The notes below the pieces were generated by a model, which was not told the DNA's origin, did not search any database, and was given only the letters and a program-made list of their open reading frames with translations. DNA of 64,000 nt. Origin: Tricholoma matsutake. Taxonomy: Eukaryota; Basidiomycota; Agaricomycetes; Agaricales; Tricholomataceae. The stretch lies in contig AP026545.1 of assembly GCA_026075535.2 (NCBI GenBank), positions 2,728,001 to 2,792,000 on the forward strand, given 5' to 3'. This document shows positions 31,810-44,129 of this stretch, one piece after another. Numbering within the stretch: position 1 is the first letter of the stretch; every line of letters begins with the position of its first letter. The translations under genes and the position numbers were made by a program.

Positions 31810-34800
31810 TCAGAGGTGGTACCTCTTCTTATATGCACTCAGGATCTTGGGGGCATTCTTTAGGTTTGATTCAGGTTCCCATGTGTTTTCGGATGTCGGG
31901 TAGTCAACCCATTTCATGAGGTAATGGCGTGTCTTGCCATGCTTTTTGTGTGTGATGATCGCTTCCACCTCGTATTCGTTCTCTCCTTCCACGAGTTTGG
32001 GTGGTGGAGTCAGGAAGTTTCGTCCATGAGTGTCATTCTCATGGTATCGCATGAGTAAAGCCGCATGGAATACCGGGTGGATCTTCCATCCCGGTGGCAG
32101 TTTCAATCGGTATGTCGTTCTCAACAAGGCGTCTTCAATCACGAAGGGCCCTTCTCATTTTGGCGCCAGTTTTCTCGATGGGTAGCCAATCTTCAGGTTC
32201 TTGGAGTCAAGCCATACTCGTTCTCCAACCTTGAACGGTTTGTATCGCCCTTTCGTTCAGGCAGCCATAGCCTGTCTGGCTAGTTTGTGTGCAGCAAGAG
32301 CTTCCCTTCTCGCAGAGAGAAGTTCTTGGATTCTCTGTTTGGCGGCCGGCACGTTCGTTTTTTCATAAGGGGTGGGGATAGCGCGTGGTTGATATCCCAT
32401 CATCAAGTAAAACGGCGAGTGTTTTACTGCGGAGTGCGTCTTCTGGTTGTGCGCGAATTCTGCCATTGGGAGATAACACTCCCAATCTTTGGGTTTGTTC
32501 GAACAGAACATGCGGAGGTAAACCTCTAGCTCTTGGTTTACTCACTCCGTTTCTCCGTCAGTCTGGGGGTGATAGGCAGTGCTCATGGATAGCTTAATCC
32601 CGAGCAATCGTCCGAGTTCTTGGAAGAGTTTGGATGCGAATCGAGGGTCTCTGTCTGAGATGATTCTTCCGGGGAGTCCAAATCTGGTGTACACATGGCG
32701 CATGTAAAGGTCTGCAGCGCCAAGTGCATTGATCGTCTTCATGCAAGGGATAAAAATTACCCCCTTTGTAAGACCATGGTCTACCACAACCATGATTGAG
32801 TCAAATCCGTTTATCACGGGCAAGTCTGTGATAAAATCTGTCGTTACCAGCTCGAATGGTCTGCTGGCATCAGATGATATCGGTGTCGGCGGTGGGGTCA
32901 TCGGGTGTGTATTCACTTTCATTTGCTGGCACTTTGCGCAGCCTTCGATGTACTTCTTGATGAAGTTGGCCATTCCTGGCCACCAGTAGTCTCGTCGGAT
33001 CAGTTTGATCATCTGCCATTGTCCAGGGTGTCCTGTCGTGATGCTATCATGGTATTGTTGTATGATCGCTCGGCGGAGGGTTTCGTCCTGTGGCACGTAG
33101 CATCTGTCTTTGGAAAAGAGCAGGCCATCTTCGAATTTCCAGTCCTCCAATGCAGACTTGATTGGGGGAGTTCCATTGTTTTTCAGGGCTTGTAAAGCGT
33201 CATTTACGAGGTTGTCCTTCATTATTGCTGAGACCAGGGCTCCCTGGAGCTCAGTGTTGATCGTTTTGACGAACAGTTCATCAGTGAGGATGGTCTTGTC
33301 CTTGTTATCGGTGTCTTCTTTGGCTATGTGATCTGCTCTCCTCGATAGGGCATCAGATTGTACCATCTGTGATCCTGGTACATGTTGTAGCTTCAGGTCG
33401 AATTGTGACAGGTAGATGGCCCATCTAGCCTGTCGTTGGTTTAGTTTCTGTGGCTGACAGAAGTACATCAGGTTCTTGTGATCGGATAATACCATCCCAG
33501 GGAATGGTGTCCCCTGTAGGTAGTGTCTCCATGTTTCTAGCGCTCGGATCACTCCCAATAGTTCTCGGTCGTATATCTCATAATTTCTTTCCACTTCGTT
33601 GAAAGAATGCGAGATGTATCTGCATGGGTGCCAGTCTCCGTTGGCGTCCTGTTGTCTGAGTACTGCACCTGTCGCAAATTTTGAGGCATCAGATTCTACC
33701 ACAAATGGTTTTGTTGCGTCTGGCATCAGCAGTACTGGGGTTTCGTTGAATTTCCTCTTTAGCGCATCAAACGACTGCTGGCAGTCATTTGTCCATTCGA
33801 ATTTCTGGTTCTTCTTTGTCAAGTGGTTCAGTGGTCTGGCCAGATCCGTGAAGTGTCTGATGAATCGTCGATAGAAGTTTCCGAATCCTAGGAAGGATCT
33901 TACGTCCTTCACTGTCCTTGGCGTGGGCCAGTCCTTGATCCCAGCCAGTTTCGTGTTGTCCATTGCAAGTTCATTGGGTCTGACGATCATGCCCAAGAAC
34001 TCGACTTCCTGTACACTGAATCTGCACTTCTCTATTTTCAGGTAGAGATCGCATTGTTGTAGTCGTTCGAGGACCCTTTTGGTCCTTATCCGGTGTTCTT
34101 CTTCCGTCTTCGAGAAGATCAGGATGTCGTCCATATAGATGACGAGCCATCCTTCATCTAGCATATCTCAGAAGAGATCGTTCATCATCACCTGGAATGT
34201 TGCCGGTGAGTTGCACAGCCCAAAGAACATCACCATTGGCTTGAATAGCGCTTGGTTAGTCTTGAATGCTGCCTTCCACTCGTCTCCTTTCTTTATCCAT
34301 ACGTTATGATATCCCCATCGAATATCAAGTTTCTTGAAAAATCTTGCTCCCTTCAGCTTGTCCAAGAGGTCTCTGATCAGTGGCAGGGGGTAGTTGTTCC
34401 GGATCGTTCCTTCGTTCAGATAGCAATAGTCTTGGCAAGGTTGTAGAGCGTCGGAGTCCTTCTTCGACACGAAGAAGACTGGGGATGCCATGGGTGATTT
34501 CGATGGTCAGATGTATCCTTTCTCCAGGTTTTCATCAAGAAACTCATTGAGTTTCTCTTGTTCTTTCGGTGTCAATGGGTAGACTTTGCAATCTTTTGGT
34601 ACAAAGCCTTCCTTCAAGTCAATTGCATGATCCCACGGTCTTGATTCCAGGAATCATTCAGATGCGGCCTTTTTGAATACCTGTCTGTATTTCTGGTATT
34701 CTGGTGGCAGCAAGTTGTCCAGGGTCTGTTGGCTAGTCTCCTTTCCCTCCTCTTGTTCATGTGCCAGTCGTTGAGATATGGATGTCTTTGCTCTGATCCA

Positions 34801-36201
34801 TATGTCAGAGTTGAGTAGGTATCATGGGGAGCCCTTGCCTTTCACGAGTCTGCCAATGGTGTTTGTCTTTCAGATGTATTTGTGTGTCGGCTCTCGATGT
34901 TCTTCCGTCAGGGGCAGTTCTATGGCTGGTCCAAATAGGCTGATGACTGGTTCGCCTTGTACATATGCAATCAGTATTGAGCCATCCTCAATCATATCTC
35001 GTTCGGGGGTCAGTTCCATCGCTCGTATTTCCATGCTGGTATCTGCCAGTAGTTCTTCATCGAGTACCTCTTCGACCTTTACCTGCGGGGGGGTCTCCCT
35101 GGGCATAGGTACTTCAGCGTTGATAGTACCGTGATCTGGAGTCCTATAATTGTGGGTCGGGGTAGTCTGTTGTCAAGGGTAGTTTATCCTGTCTCATAGC
35201 GTCGTCTTCACATTCCTTTTGCCAGTGCTTCCCTCCCCTGTGGAGGTTAGTAATTCCTTCATCCTTTGCACAATTCATTGTGCCCTGTCGCATTCTTTGT
35301 TTTTGCCCTTTTCCAGTTGTTTCTTCTTCTGGTTTTCTCAGGTCTTGGCAACAGCACATCGTGCTGCTTCAAGGCCTCTGGCTTGTTTAGGGGTGTTGCT
35401 GCTCCTGCTCTTTGCAACAGCTATCTGGACAGAATTTAGTTCTTTTGCTTTCCTCTCTGAAAGCCTTTCTTTTGTTTTTGCCACGGCCAATTGGGCTCAG
35501 ACAAGGCTCCTCTCTTTTTCTTTGGCGAGCCTTTCTCTCGTCTTTGCCACGGCTAGTCGTGCTTGGGCAAGGTTTCTCTCCTTCTCTTCAGAGAGTCTGT
35601 TTCTTGTTTTGGCCACGATGTGTCGAATTTGTGCCATTCTGTCATTTGGCGCCTCCCTTTCGGCGTCTACCCTAGGAAGGTTTAGGGTGTTCGGGAGGGC
35701 CTGTTTGGCTCTTCTTGTCTTTTCCAGGATCCGCTGGATTTGAGCCCATCGTTCTTCATCTCGGAACTCAAAGGTTCCCTTCTTCCAATCGATGATCAGG
35801 TTTATCTCCCGCAGCCACAGCAGGCCCAGGATTACCAATTCTTTGCCTAGTCCGGCGACTAGGTATTCTATCAGGTAGCTCCTTCCGTTGATGTGGAGTC
35901 TTCCTTTCATGCATCTGGTGATCGTTCCCTGCTTGTTCAGGGTCCCGTCTATGTTTGTGGCCCAGATGGTGCAGCCTAAGGGATATGTTCTGATCCCTTC
36001 TCGTTTGACAAAGTTCGAGTCGATAAAGACTCCTCCTGCTCCAGAGTCGAGGAGCGCGTTCATTGCGACGTCTTTCCCATTGTCTGACTCAGCTACCCGA
36101 ATAGACAGGCGCATAGATTGTCTATTCATGGTAGCTAAGAGTACAGACCCTAGGGAGACTACAGCGGTGACTGGCGTCGTATCAGGCCGCTGTTCTAAAA
36201 A
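31810..36201 (-). pseudogene. C2 pol
   Basis: Minus-strand order: protease ALLDSGAGGVFIDS (about 36050), repeat linker (35150-35640), RT start near 34490 and YMDDILIFS (about 34135), RNase H with LSDHKNLMYF (about 33480), integrase zinc domain (HDSITTGHPGQW ... CAKCQQ), core TTDFITDLP and SDRDPRFAS, chromodomain YEVEAIITHKKHGKTRHYL (about 31920-31980) ending 31810. The longest open stretch is 540 codons (32542-34164) from RT through the integrase core, ending at a TGA in TDGETE*VNQ. Other stops lie at about 34166, 34505, 34660 and 35110. Confidence 0.87.
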
Positions 36202-37361
36202 CCTGATTCCTCCATGAGGTTGAGGGCTCGTTCCTTTTCTTCTTTGTCTAGTTCATCCAGCATTGTGCGGATCTTCTGGTAGGTGTCCACCCCAGTCTTC
36301 TTCTGGGTGAAGCGGTTTCGGTAGGGAGGAGGCGCTGACCCCATCTGAGTGGGGTTCTTTCCATCCCTGTGGTCGGACGATCTGTGTCCCGGTTGGTGGC
36401 AGATGAAACACAATCCCTTTCGGAGGTGTTCCACGCATTCTTGGTTCATCAGTCGGTTGATGTCGAGAGAGGGCTGTCCTTTCTTCGTTGTTTCTTTTGT
36501 CATCTGGTTTTGCCTGGTCTTCCCCAGGATTGCCATGGCCCATTTCCATTGGCCTTCATATTTCAAAGCTGCCTTTATCCAGCCTTCGAGAGTGTTGGGC
36601 ACTGTCTCCATTGTGTGTACCCTCTTCAGTAATTCGGGATGCAGTCCGTCCATGAAGTACTCGATCATGGCTGCATCTTCTGTGATTCCCATCCTGTCTT
36701 TCAGGATGCGGAAGTTCGCCACATATTCTTTGAGGTTCCCTGAACCTTGTTTGAGATTCTTAATTTCTGTCTTTGCCGTTCCGGCATAGTCGATCGGTGA
36801 GAAGGCCTCTAGGACCTTCTGTCGGAAGTCTGCATACTCACCGAGTCCCTCGGACTGGTGTTGGTTGACAAATGCCTGTGCCCAGGCAGCTGCTGTCCCT
36901 CCATTCATGAAGGACAGCGTGAAGATGATCTTCTTGTTGTTTGTGTCATAGACCTGATCATTGATTCACAAGTACAGGTCTATCTCCTGCAGGAACTTGG
37001 CAGTCTTGGTCCGCTCTCCTGAGAAGTCTGTGGGTGATCAGATTCAAATGTCTTTCATGGACATCATTGGTGCGGTTGCAGGTTCGGACATCTCGTTATA
37101 GAGGTCATCGGTTTTGTCTGTTAAGAAGCAGGTGGATGTTTCGGATGGGGGTGCATGCGGTTGGTCAAAGCCTTCGTCAGTGAGGAAATCTCCTCGTTGT
37201 CTGTCGGTTGATCCGTAGAACCAACACTGTGCTGGGGTCGAGTAACGGACTAGTCTTCCATTGTATCTGTACCAAGATGAACCTGGCTGTGGTTCTGCTT
37301 CTCTTGGTGGTCGGTCTGGGGTTTGTCTAGACCCAGGTCACTGTGGTGTGTATCGAGATGT
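36195..37361 (-). pseudogene. C2 gag
   Basis: Open for 237 codons from 36908 to the TAG at 36195, including AWAQAFVNQ, YFMDGLHPELLKRV and the motif CFICHQPGHRSSDH, a C-x2-C-x4-H-x4-H variant of the usual CCHC knuckle. Upstream, TGA stops and loss of the start codon (ACA where C1 has ATG) break the N-terminus. Pol follows in the -1 frame across the T5 run at 36197-36201. Confidence 0.8.
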
Positions 37362-37393
37362 ATTGCCTACACCTAGGTAGGTGGGCTAGCAGA

Positions 37394-37405
37394 TAGTTTA
37401 GATCT
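37394..37405 (-). promoter_or_regulatory. C2 candidate self-priming site
   Basis: AGATCTAAACTA on the element strand, 2 nt from the LTR; complementary to 37632-37643 inside the 5' LTR. Identical to C1. Confidence 0.6.
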
Positions 37406-37407
37406 TA

Positions 37408-38092
37408 TGTTAAGGGTGAAGCCTCAACCACTCAATCTAGTCAATGTTGTTGACGAGGTGCTTCCTCGACAAGTCGTTCAGCACTAGTCTTACTCGGAGC
37501 GTCCGACGTAAGAGAGATAGTGCACTCTAGCAGGCCTTCTGCATAGAGTCGTTCAGGTTCACGCACTAAGGGGCTTCCTTAGTGGTTTCGAGTAAGTTCG
37601 CGAGTTCACAAGTTAAGGCTGTAGATTGCCTAGATCTAAACTAAGGACATCCCTACTATGAATTGCAGTACTTATACTACGAGGGAGGTCCTTATCATCC
37701 AATCGGAAAGATAGATGCATATCAAGTAAGAATAGAAACAATAGGCCTCATGCCTTGCATGAGGTGTCCGATGTCACAGAGTGCTGCAGCGCAGCATGTC
37801 AGGAAACAATAAGAGATAAGCCTCATGCCTAGCATGAGGCATCCGATGTCATGGACCTCATGTCAGGGGGCTGTCGTATCACAGCATGTGTGGGAGTGGG
37901 TTCGGGTGCATGGAGTCACCATGCATCAAGGGTGCCTTCCACAGGAAGGGGATCGAATGGATACAGTCGGCATGCGTCGTGTGTGTGTCTGGTGCCAAGG
38001 ACATGCCCTAGGCATGAATCAAGGGGTGCCTCCTGTCTGGAGGGGATCGTCGGATGCATCGGGTTCCATGAGTTACAAGGAAAATTGTAACA
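37408..38092 (-). repeat. 5' LTR of C2
   Basis: 685 bp; about 74 bp shorter than its partner because the segment with the ATCCAATGTCAAGG units and one CATGCTGC hairpin (between about 37855 and 37865) is deleted. Confidence 0.9.
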
Positions 38093-38236
38093 TGATGTGT
38101 ACCTGCGACATGAACTAACGTGAAGTGAAAAGTGAGGATCAAGATGATCCATCAATTGTTGCTAGCGCTAGGTGCGATATCAGGGTTCGAGAGCATGCCT
38201 TTGATATACCTTGCATCGACTTCGACGATGAGGTTT
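38093..38236 (-). pseudogene. Element E RNase H island between C2 and D
   Basis: Only 144 bp remain between two separate insertions. Read on the minus strand it gives LIVEVDARYIKGMLSNPDIA and ILTFHFTLVHVAGTHH, the C-terminal half of a gypsy RNase H with its Asp. It connects 46823 (upstream part) to 29868 (GPDGLSRH). One TGA where Trp/Arg is expected. Confidence 0.8.
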
Positions 38237-38942
38237 TGTCAAGAACCATTCCTTGCCTGATCGGAACCCACATCCATCTGACCCTTTTCTGCACATCAAA
38301 CCCGACGTTTGTCTACTCCTGCCAATTTCGTTCCCGGCTGCCTTGCACTGCCACACTGCTGTGCACCAGGCCACCTTGTACAGCACCCACAGCTGCCTTC
38401 CTAAGGCTGCCATCTCTATTGCAAATTTGACTATGGATTCCTGTGTGGCTCCCACTAGGTAATTTATCTACACAATAGAGACACTGCCACAGTCTTTGTG
38501 CCTGTTCTGCATTTATTCCAGACTACAGTATTTAAGCTTAGTTAGTTTTGCCTTGTATTCCTCAGTTCATATATCAACATAGACTTGACTTTAACCTGCC
38601 AATCTAAACCTTCTTCTACTCCAACCTCAGTTCTCTAAGAGTCTGAACTCCATTTGACTTGACCTCTAGTCTCCCTCTGAAGTTCTCACCTCATCTGAAC
38701 TTAACCTAAGTCCCTCCATACTCCTTCCCAGGTTTACCCACACTTTCCCGCTCCTACCTCCAAACCTTTGACTTGAAATTAGGACACCAGACAAGGTGAA
38801 GGGCACAACTTCTTACAAGCTGAAGCCAAGTCCTTTCCATTTCCCCTCCTGCAGAATCCACAATGACCCAACAACCTTCCACTATCATCACCCGCAGGGT
38901 CCAATTGGATTCTGATGCATCGTCTAGGATCAGTTCTTAACA
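38237..38942 (+). repeat. 5' LTR of D
   Basis: 706 bp, TGTCAAGAACC...TTCTTAACA. TATTTAAG near 38531 is the best TATA-like element. It holds the intact target (CACACTGCTGTGCACC) that the MITE hit in the 3' LTR. Confidence 0.92.
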
Positions 38943-38982
38943 GTATATACAAACTCACACATCACTCATCTCATTCCTCTCT

Positions 38983-40374
38983 ATGACCCCTACCGAGACC
39001 CGCCAATGCACAACCAGAAATTCCCAATGCGCCGGTACTATCCCAGGGATCTCTGCAATCCAGTGATCCACCCTTCCTGACCCTCGACCCACCACTACTT
39101 TCAGAGTCTCTTCCAGACCCTCAAATATATTCCAACAAATCGGCTCAGGAGCCCCTTCAATCAGTGCCAATCTCATGTCCACTCGTGACCCACACCCTTC
39201 TGCCAACCTGGAAGGTTTTTGATCAAGAACTCCCCTTGAGTATGTAGGGGGCATCAACCAGCCTGAACCCTTTGGGTTGGAAAGTCCTGGTCTAGAGGAC
39301 AGACCCCCCGGTGGACCCAACGATCTTAGTGGTCCTGATGGCCCCAGGGGTGACCCTGATCCCAATGATCCAGAGGATCAACCTCCTGCGGGGGAAAACC
39401 CTGACCCAGGGGATAGGTTCATAGATGTCCTTTACAACCTCTCAAAGAGTATCTGCACCCTTCATCAGAATAACGCACCCAAGACTGAGAAAATCAAAGT
39501 TCGCAACCCTGACACTTTTGACGGCACCAATCCAAAGAAACTTAGAGACTTCCTAGTCTCTTGCAATCTTCATTTCTGCAACCATCCGCATGTATTTTCC
39601 TCTGATGAGAAAAAGATCATATTTATCCTTTCTTATCTTAAAGGATCAGCTCTCAGTTGGTTTGAGCCTGGTCTTAATGACCTGACAGATTCCGCACACT
39701 GGATGTGGGACTACAAAGCTTTCCTCACTGAACTGGAAAGTAACTTCGGCCCGCACGACCTGGTCGGAGATGTGGAAAAAGCTCTCTCTGACTTAACAAT
39801 GAAGAAAGGTGGTCATATCACGAAATATAATGTTGACTTCTGGGAATTAGCTTCTAGGGTCAATTGGAACGAAGCAGCCCTTCATGACCACTATTTCTGC
39901 GGTCTTCTGCTCTGACTTTGCATAGAAGTTCTCCAGGGTGGTAAACCCAATACTCTTGCAGAACTGCGCTTGAAAGTGCAGGACAGCAATGACATCTACT
40001 GGATGCAAGAAGATGAATCCCATTTTGGAACAAAGAATTCTAGTAACATCACTAACTCTAGTTGGAAGGACTCTTCCAAAAGTCCTTCCCCATCTACAAA
40101 CCAAACCTCTTCAAACTCTGCCCATGGTAACACCTCCAACCAGCAGTCTTCCACAACAAAGAACACTCCCCAGGACAAGCCCAAGTCATCCATCTCTGAT
40201 AAGTTGGGGAAGAATGGCAAGCTCACTGAGGAGGAACAAGAATGTCGCATGAGAGAACAACTTTGTCTCTACTGCAGTGAGGAAGGGCACGTAACAGGAA
40301 ACTCCCCGAAATCCAAAGCCGCAAAAGCCCATGCATCTGTCATCATTCCCAATGCTACGGACTTGGAAAAATAG
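38983..40374 (+). pseudogene. D gag
   Basis: Frame begins at the first ATG after the LTR (MTPTETRQCTTRNSQ) and runs 464 codons with three in-frame TGAs (39064, 39220, 39913). A Gly/Pro/Asp-rich segment (GPNDLSGPDGPRGDPDPNDP) precedes the capsid-like region (FLVSCNLHFCNHPHVF, LKGSALSWFEPGL, FLTELESNFGPHD). The zinc knuckle CLYCSEEGHVTGNS has Ser for the last Cys. Ends GAA AAA TAG, with pol open in the -1 frame. Confidence 0.8.
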
Positions 40375-43300
40375 TCCGCAGCCCTCAGGATACAGCCATT
40401 GGGATTGGGGGTTGCATTGACCTTACCCATTTGGCTGCCTATGTTTGTCTCAACATGTCTGCTCTTTCCGACCCTGACTCCCTAACCATTCTTTTGACCT
40501 TTCCTGACTCTTACACCCCTTTCCAAACCCTTATTGACTCTGGCTCCTCCCACTGCTTCCTTGACTCCTCTTTTGTGTTGGATAACCAACTCAGCATGGA
40601 ATCCATTAACCCAATTGGTCTACAACTCTTTGATGGATCTTGCAACTCCACCATAACTCAGGTCATCAAACTTCCGGTCACCTTCCCTGCCAGTGAAGTG
40701 TTCAATTTGTCATTCTATGTAACCTCGCTCAACTCTTCCTGTTCTGCCATACTCGGTCATAACTGGCTGAAGCAATACAATCTGTTGATTGACTGGTCTT
40801 CAAGCCAACTCGCTTTCCACTCTGCAGATCATAGAGGTCCAGTACCCCTGACATCACCTTTGTCCCCAAACCTTCCGGTAGAAATCCTTGACTCCTCCGC
40901 ACTTTCCAAACCCCTCATTCCTCCTAAGTTTATACCTCCCAACATCTCTTTCATCAATGCTGCCACTTATGTGCATGCTAGCAAACTTCCTGGGGCAGTA
41001 GCTTTTCAGATGACCTTCACTCCAGAAGGGTTATCCGCCCGCTCCACCCAATCTGCTAACTCATCTGACATTTTCGATATTCTGCCCAAGTATCACAAAT
41101 TTGCTGATGTCTTTAATAAGACTAAAGCAGATACCCTTCCTCTGCACTGGTCTTACGACCTCAAGATAGAGACAGAAGACAATACTCCTCTGCCTCCAGG
41201 CTGCATGTATTCTCTCTCCCCCTCAGAATTAGAAGCCTTACAAGTCTTTATTGATGAAAACATCTGCTCAGGTTTCATCTGCCCATCCAAGTCCCTGCAT
41301 GGCACTCCGATTCTCTTCATCAAGAAGAAGGACGGTAGCCTCTGACTTTGTGTCGACTACTGAGGACTTAACCATCTTACGAAGAAGGACCACTACCCAC
41401 TTCTGCTCATTTCCGACCTCCTCAACTCTCCCTGCAAAGCCCGCTTATTCACCAAGATAGACTTGCAGCACGCTTATCACCTAGTCCACATCACTGATGG
41501 TGATGAGTGGAAAACCACTTTCTGCACCCGCTATGGATCCTTCAAGTGGTTGGTGGTTCCCTTTGGACTCACTAATGCACCCGCAGCTTTCCTGCGGTTT
41601 ATGAACAACATCTTCAGTGACATGCTGGATGTTTGTGTCATCATGTACCTTGACGACATCCTAATCTACTCCAATGACAAGTCCCAGCACAGGGCTCACA
41701 TCAAAGAAGTCCTCCGCCATCTCCAGAAGAATGGACTTGATGCCTCTCCACAGAAATGTGAGTTGCACAAAGACACCATTGAATATCTGGGTTTCATCTT
41801 GTCACTGGATGGACTGCAGATGTCCAAGGATAAAGTCAAACCGTGCTCGACTGGCCCAAGCCTAGGAAAGTTAAGGATATACAATCCTTCTTAGGCTTTT
41901 GCAACTTTTACTGCTGCTTCATTAATGGCTATTCAGACATTGTCATTCCACTCACCCACTTGACATGGAAATCTGCACCCTGGGACTTCAACAAGAAGTG
42001 CCGCGATGCTTTTGAAAAGCTCAAACAAGAATTCACTCACGCCCCCATCTTAACTCAATGGGTACCCAACTCACAGATGGTACTCGAAACCGACACTTCT
42101 GACTATGCCCTAGCAGCTATCCCTTCAGTTTACACTGTGGATGGAGAAATCCATCTGGTCACTTTTCATTCCCACTCCTTTAATCCCGCTGAACTAAATT
42201 ACAACATCCATGATAAGGAACTCTTGGCCATTTTCGAAGCCTTCCAGCACTGGTGGCAGTATTTCAAGGGTTCCGCAAACCTGGTTGATGTGGTCACTGA
42301 CCACAAAAATCTTGAGTACTTCAGCACTACTAAGTTGCTCACCTGTTGCCAGGCCCGTTGGTTTGAATACCTTTCCCAGTTCAATCTCATCATCTGCTTC
42401 TGCCCCAGGAAATTAGGGGCCAAGCCAGACGCACTCACAAGATGCTGGGATGTCTACCGCAAAGGGGGAAATAGCGACTTCACCTCCATAAACCCAACCA
42501 ACTTCCAACCTGTATTCACACAGGAACAATTCACCTCCTCCCTCCATGCCACCTATCTCGCCACACCCATCATCCAACAAGCCATAATTATGGATGTTGA
42601 GAAACTACATAACGACATCCACACCCCTTGACCCCCTATCATCCACACATCTTCTGACACCTGTTGACCCCAACTGGACTATAGACAAGGCAGGTCTTTT
42701 CCGCCACTTTGACTGGATTTATGTTCTGGACATTGCGGACCTCCGCCTCAAGGTCCTTCAGTACAAACACGATCATATCCTCTCTGGCCACTTTGGACAA
42801 AACAAAACCCAGCAGCTTGTCCATTGGGAATATGTCTGGCCAAACCTCCGCACCTTTGTGCAGGAATTCTGCAAATCCTATACCACTTGCAAATGATCCA
42901 AATCGCCTTGACACAAGCCCTATGTGTTCCTAAAGCAACTTCCAGTCCCAGAACGACCTTGGAACTCAATATCCATGGATTTCATTGAACAACTACCCAA
43001 CTCCAACGGCCACACAGCTATCCTGGTCATCATTGACCACCTGACCAAACAAGGCATCTTCATCCCAACTGTCAGCAAAATCACAGCCCAAGAATTAGCC
43101 AACCCGTTCATCCTCCACGTCTTCTCCAAGCATGGTGTCCTGTCGCATGTCACTTGCGACTGGGGATCTGAGTTCATCTCCCATTTCTTCTGCTCCCTTG
43201 GAGAAGTGCTCGACATGCAGATCCACTTCACTTCTGGTTATCACCCGCAAAGTGATGGTCAGACAGAATGACTTAATCAGACCTTGGAGCAGTACCTCTG

Positions 43301-44040
43301 GATTTTCTGCAACTATCAGTAGGACGACTGGTACCCTTGGGTGAATTTGCCTACAACAATGCTCCCTCCACCTCTACAGGCATATCTCCTTTCTTCGCCA
43401 ACAAGGGCTACCACCCAAACACTTCCGTCTTCCCTGAATGCGACTTAGCCTCACAGTGCTCCCGCAAGTTTGTCATTGACTTAGATGACCTTCATCAGGA
43501 GCTTCAAAAACAGCTTGCAGCTGCTCAAAAGCATTATCAGGGCCCTGCGGATAGACATCAGGCACCTGCACCCAACTTCAATATTGGTGACTCTGCCTAC
43601 ATCACTGCAGAAAATATCCGCACCACTTGTCCCTCCAAAAAACTTTCTGAAAAGAACCATGGCCCCTTTGAAATCATCGCCCACCCAGGCACTCACTCAG
43701 TCACCCTGTGGCTCCCAGACCACATGCAGGCCATCCACCCTGTTTTCCATGTCTCTCAACTAGAGAAACACTCCCCGAACACAATTCCAAATTGAGTACA
43801 ACCTCCACCTCCTCTGATCACCATCGATGATGAGCTCAAATATGAGATTGCCAAAGTCCTCGACTCCAAGGTCGACAACTGACATCGCTGCAAAATTCTC
43901 TACCTCATCCAATGGGAAGGTTACCAGGGGACCGATGAAGAGACCTCCTGACTACCTGTTATGGAACTTGACCATGCCCAAGAACTCCTTGTGGACTTTC
44001 ACACCTGTTACCCACAGAAACCTGGTCCATTACCTGCTTG
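40366..44040 (+). pseudogene. D pol
   Basis: Protease LIDSGSSHCFLDS (40530-40570) and ILGHNWL; RT YLDDILIYS (about 41650) preceded by TGA twice near 41345-41360 in the SLRLCVDYRGLN block (both CGA to TGA by context); one-base loss near 41838; RNase [14 protein letters not shown] (about 42300); frame change near 42620; integrase zinc domain HILSGHFGQNKT ... CKSYTTCK and core SMDFIEQLP, CDWGSEF (Arg changed to Trp) and GQTE; chromodomain YEIAKVLDSKVDN*HRCKIL (43850-43990) with two TGAs. Stop at 44038-44040. Confidence 0.87.
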
Positions 44041-44129
44041 AAGTCTATTCATGTTACTTATTCACTCAGTTGGAACTCAGAAACAAACTTATATTGCAAA
44101 AAGATTTTTTCTTGGATCCAACCAGATCC

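Larger units (their letters stand above)
29869..38092 (-). mobile_element. Ty3/gypsy chromovirus C2, inserted in E's RNase H
   Basis: LTRs 29869-30627 (759 bp) and 37408-38092 (685 bp, lacking a ~74-bp hairpin segment). Target duplication TGATG at 29864-29868 and 38093-38097. Same gene order as C1. Accessory ORFs are better preserved here than in C1. Disrupts element E in RNase H. Confidence 0.93.

Noticed and set aside
38943..38960. Primer-binding site of D
   Set aside because: GTATATACAAACTC has no TGG start and only a 6-base match to the LTR, so I call nothing.
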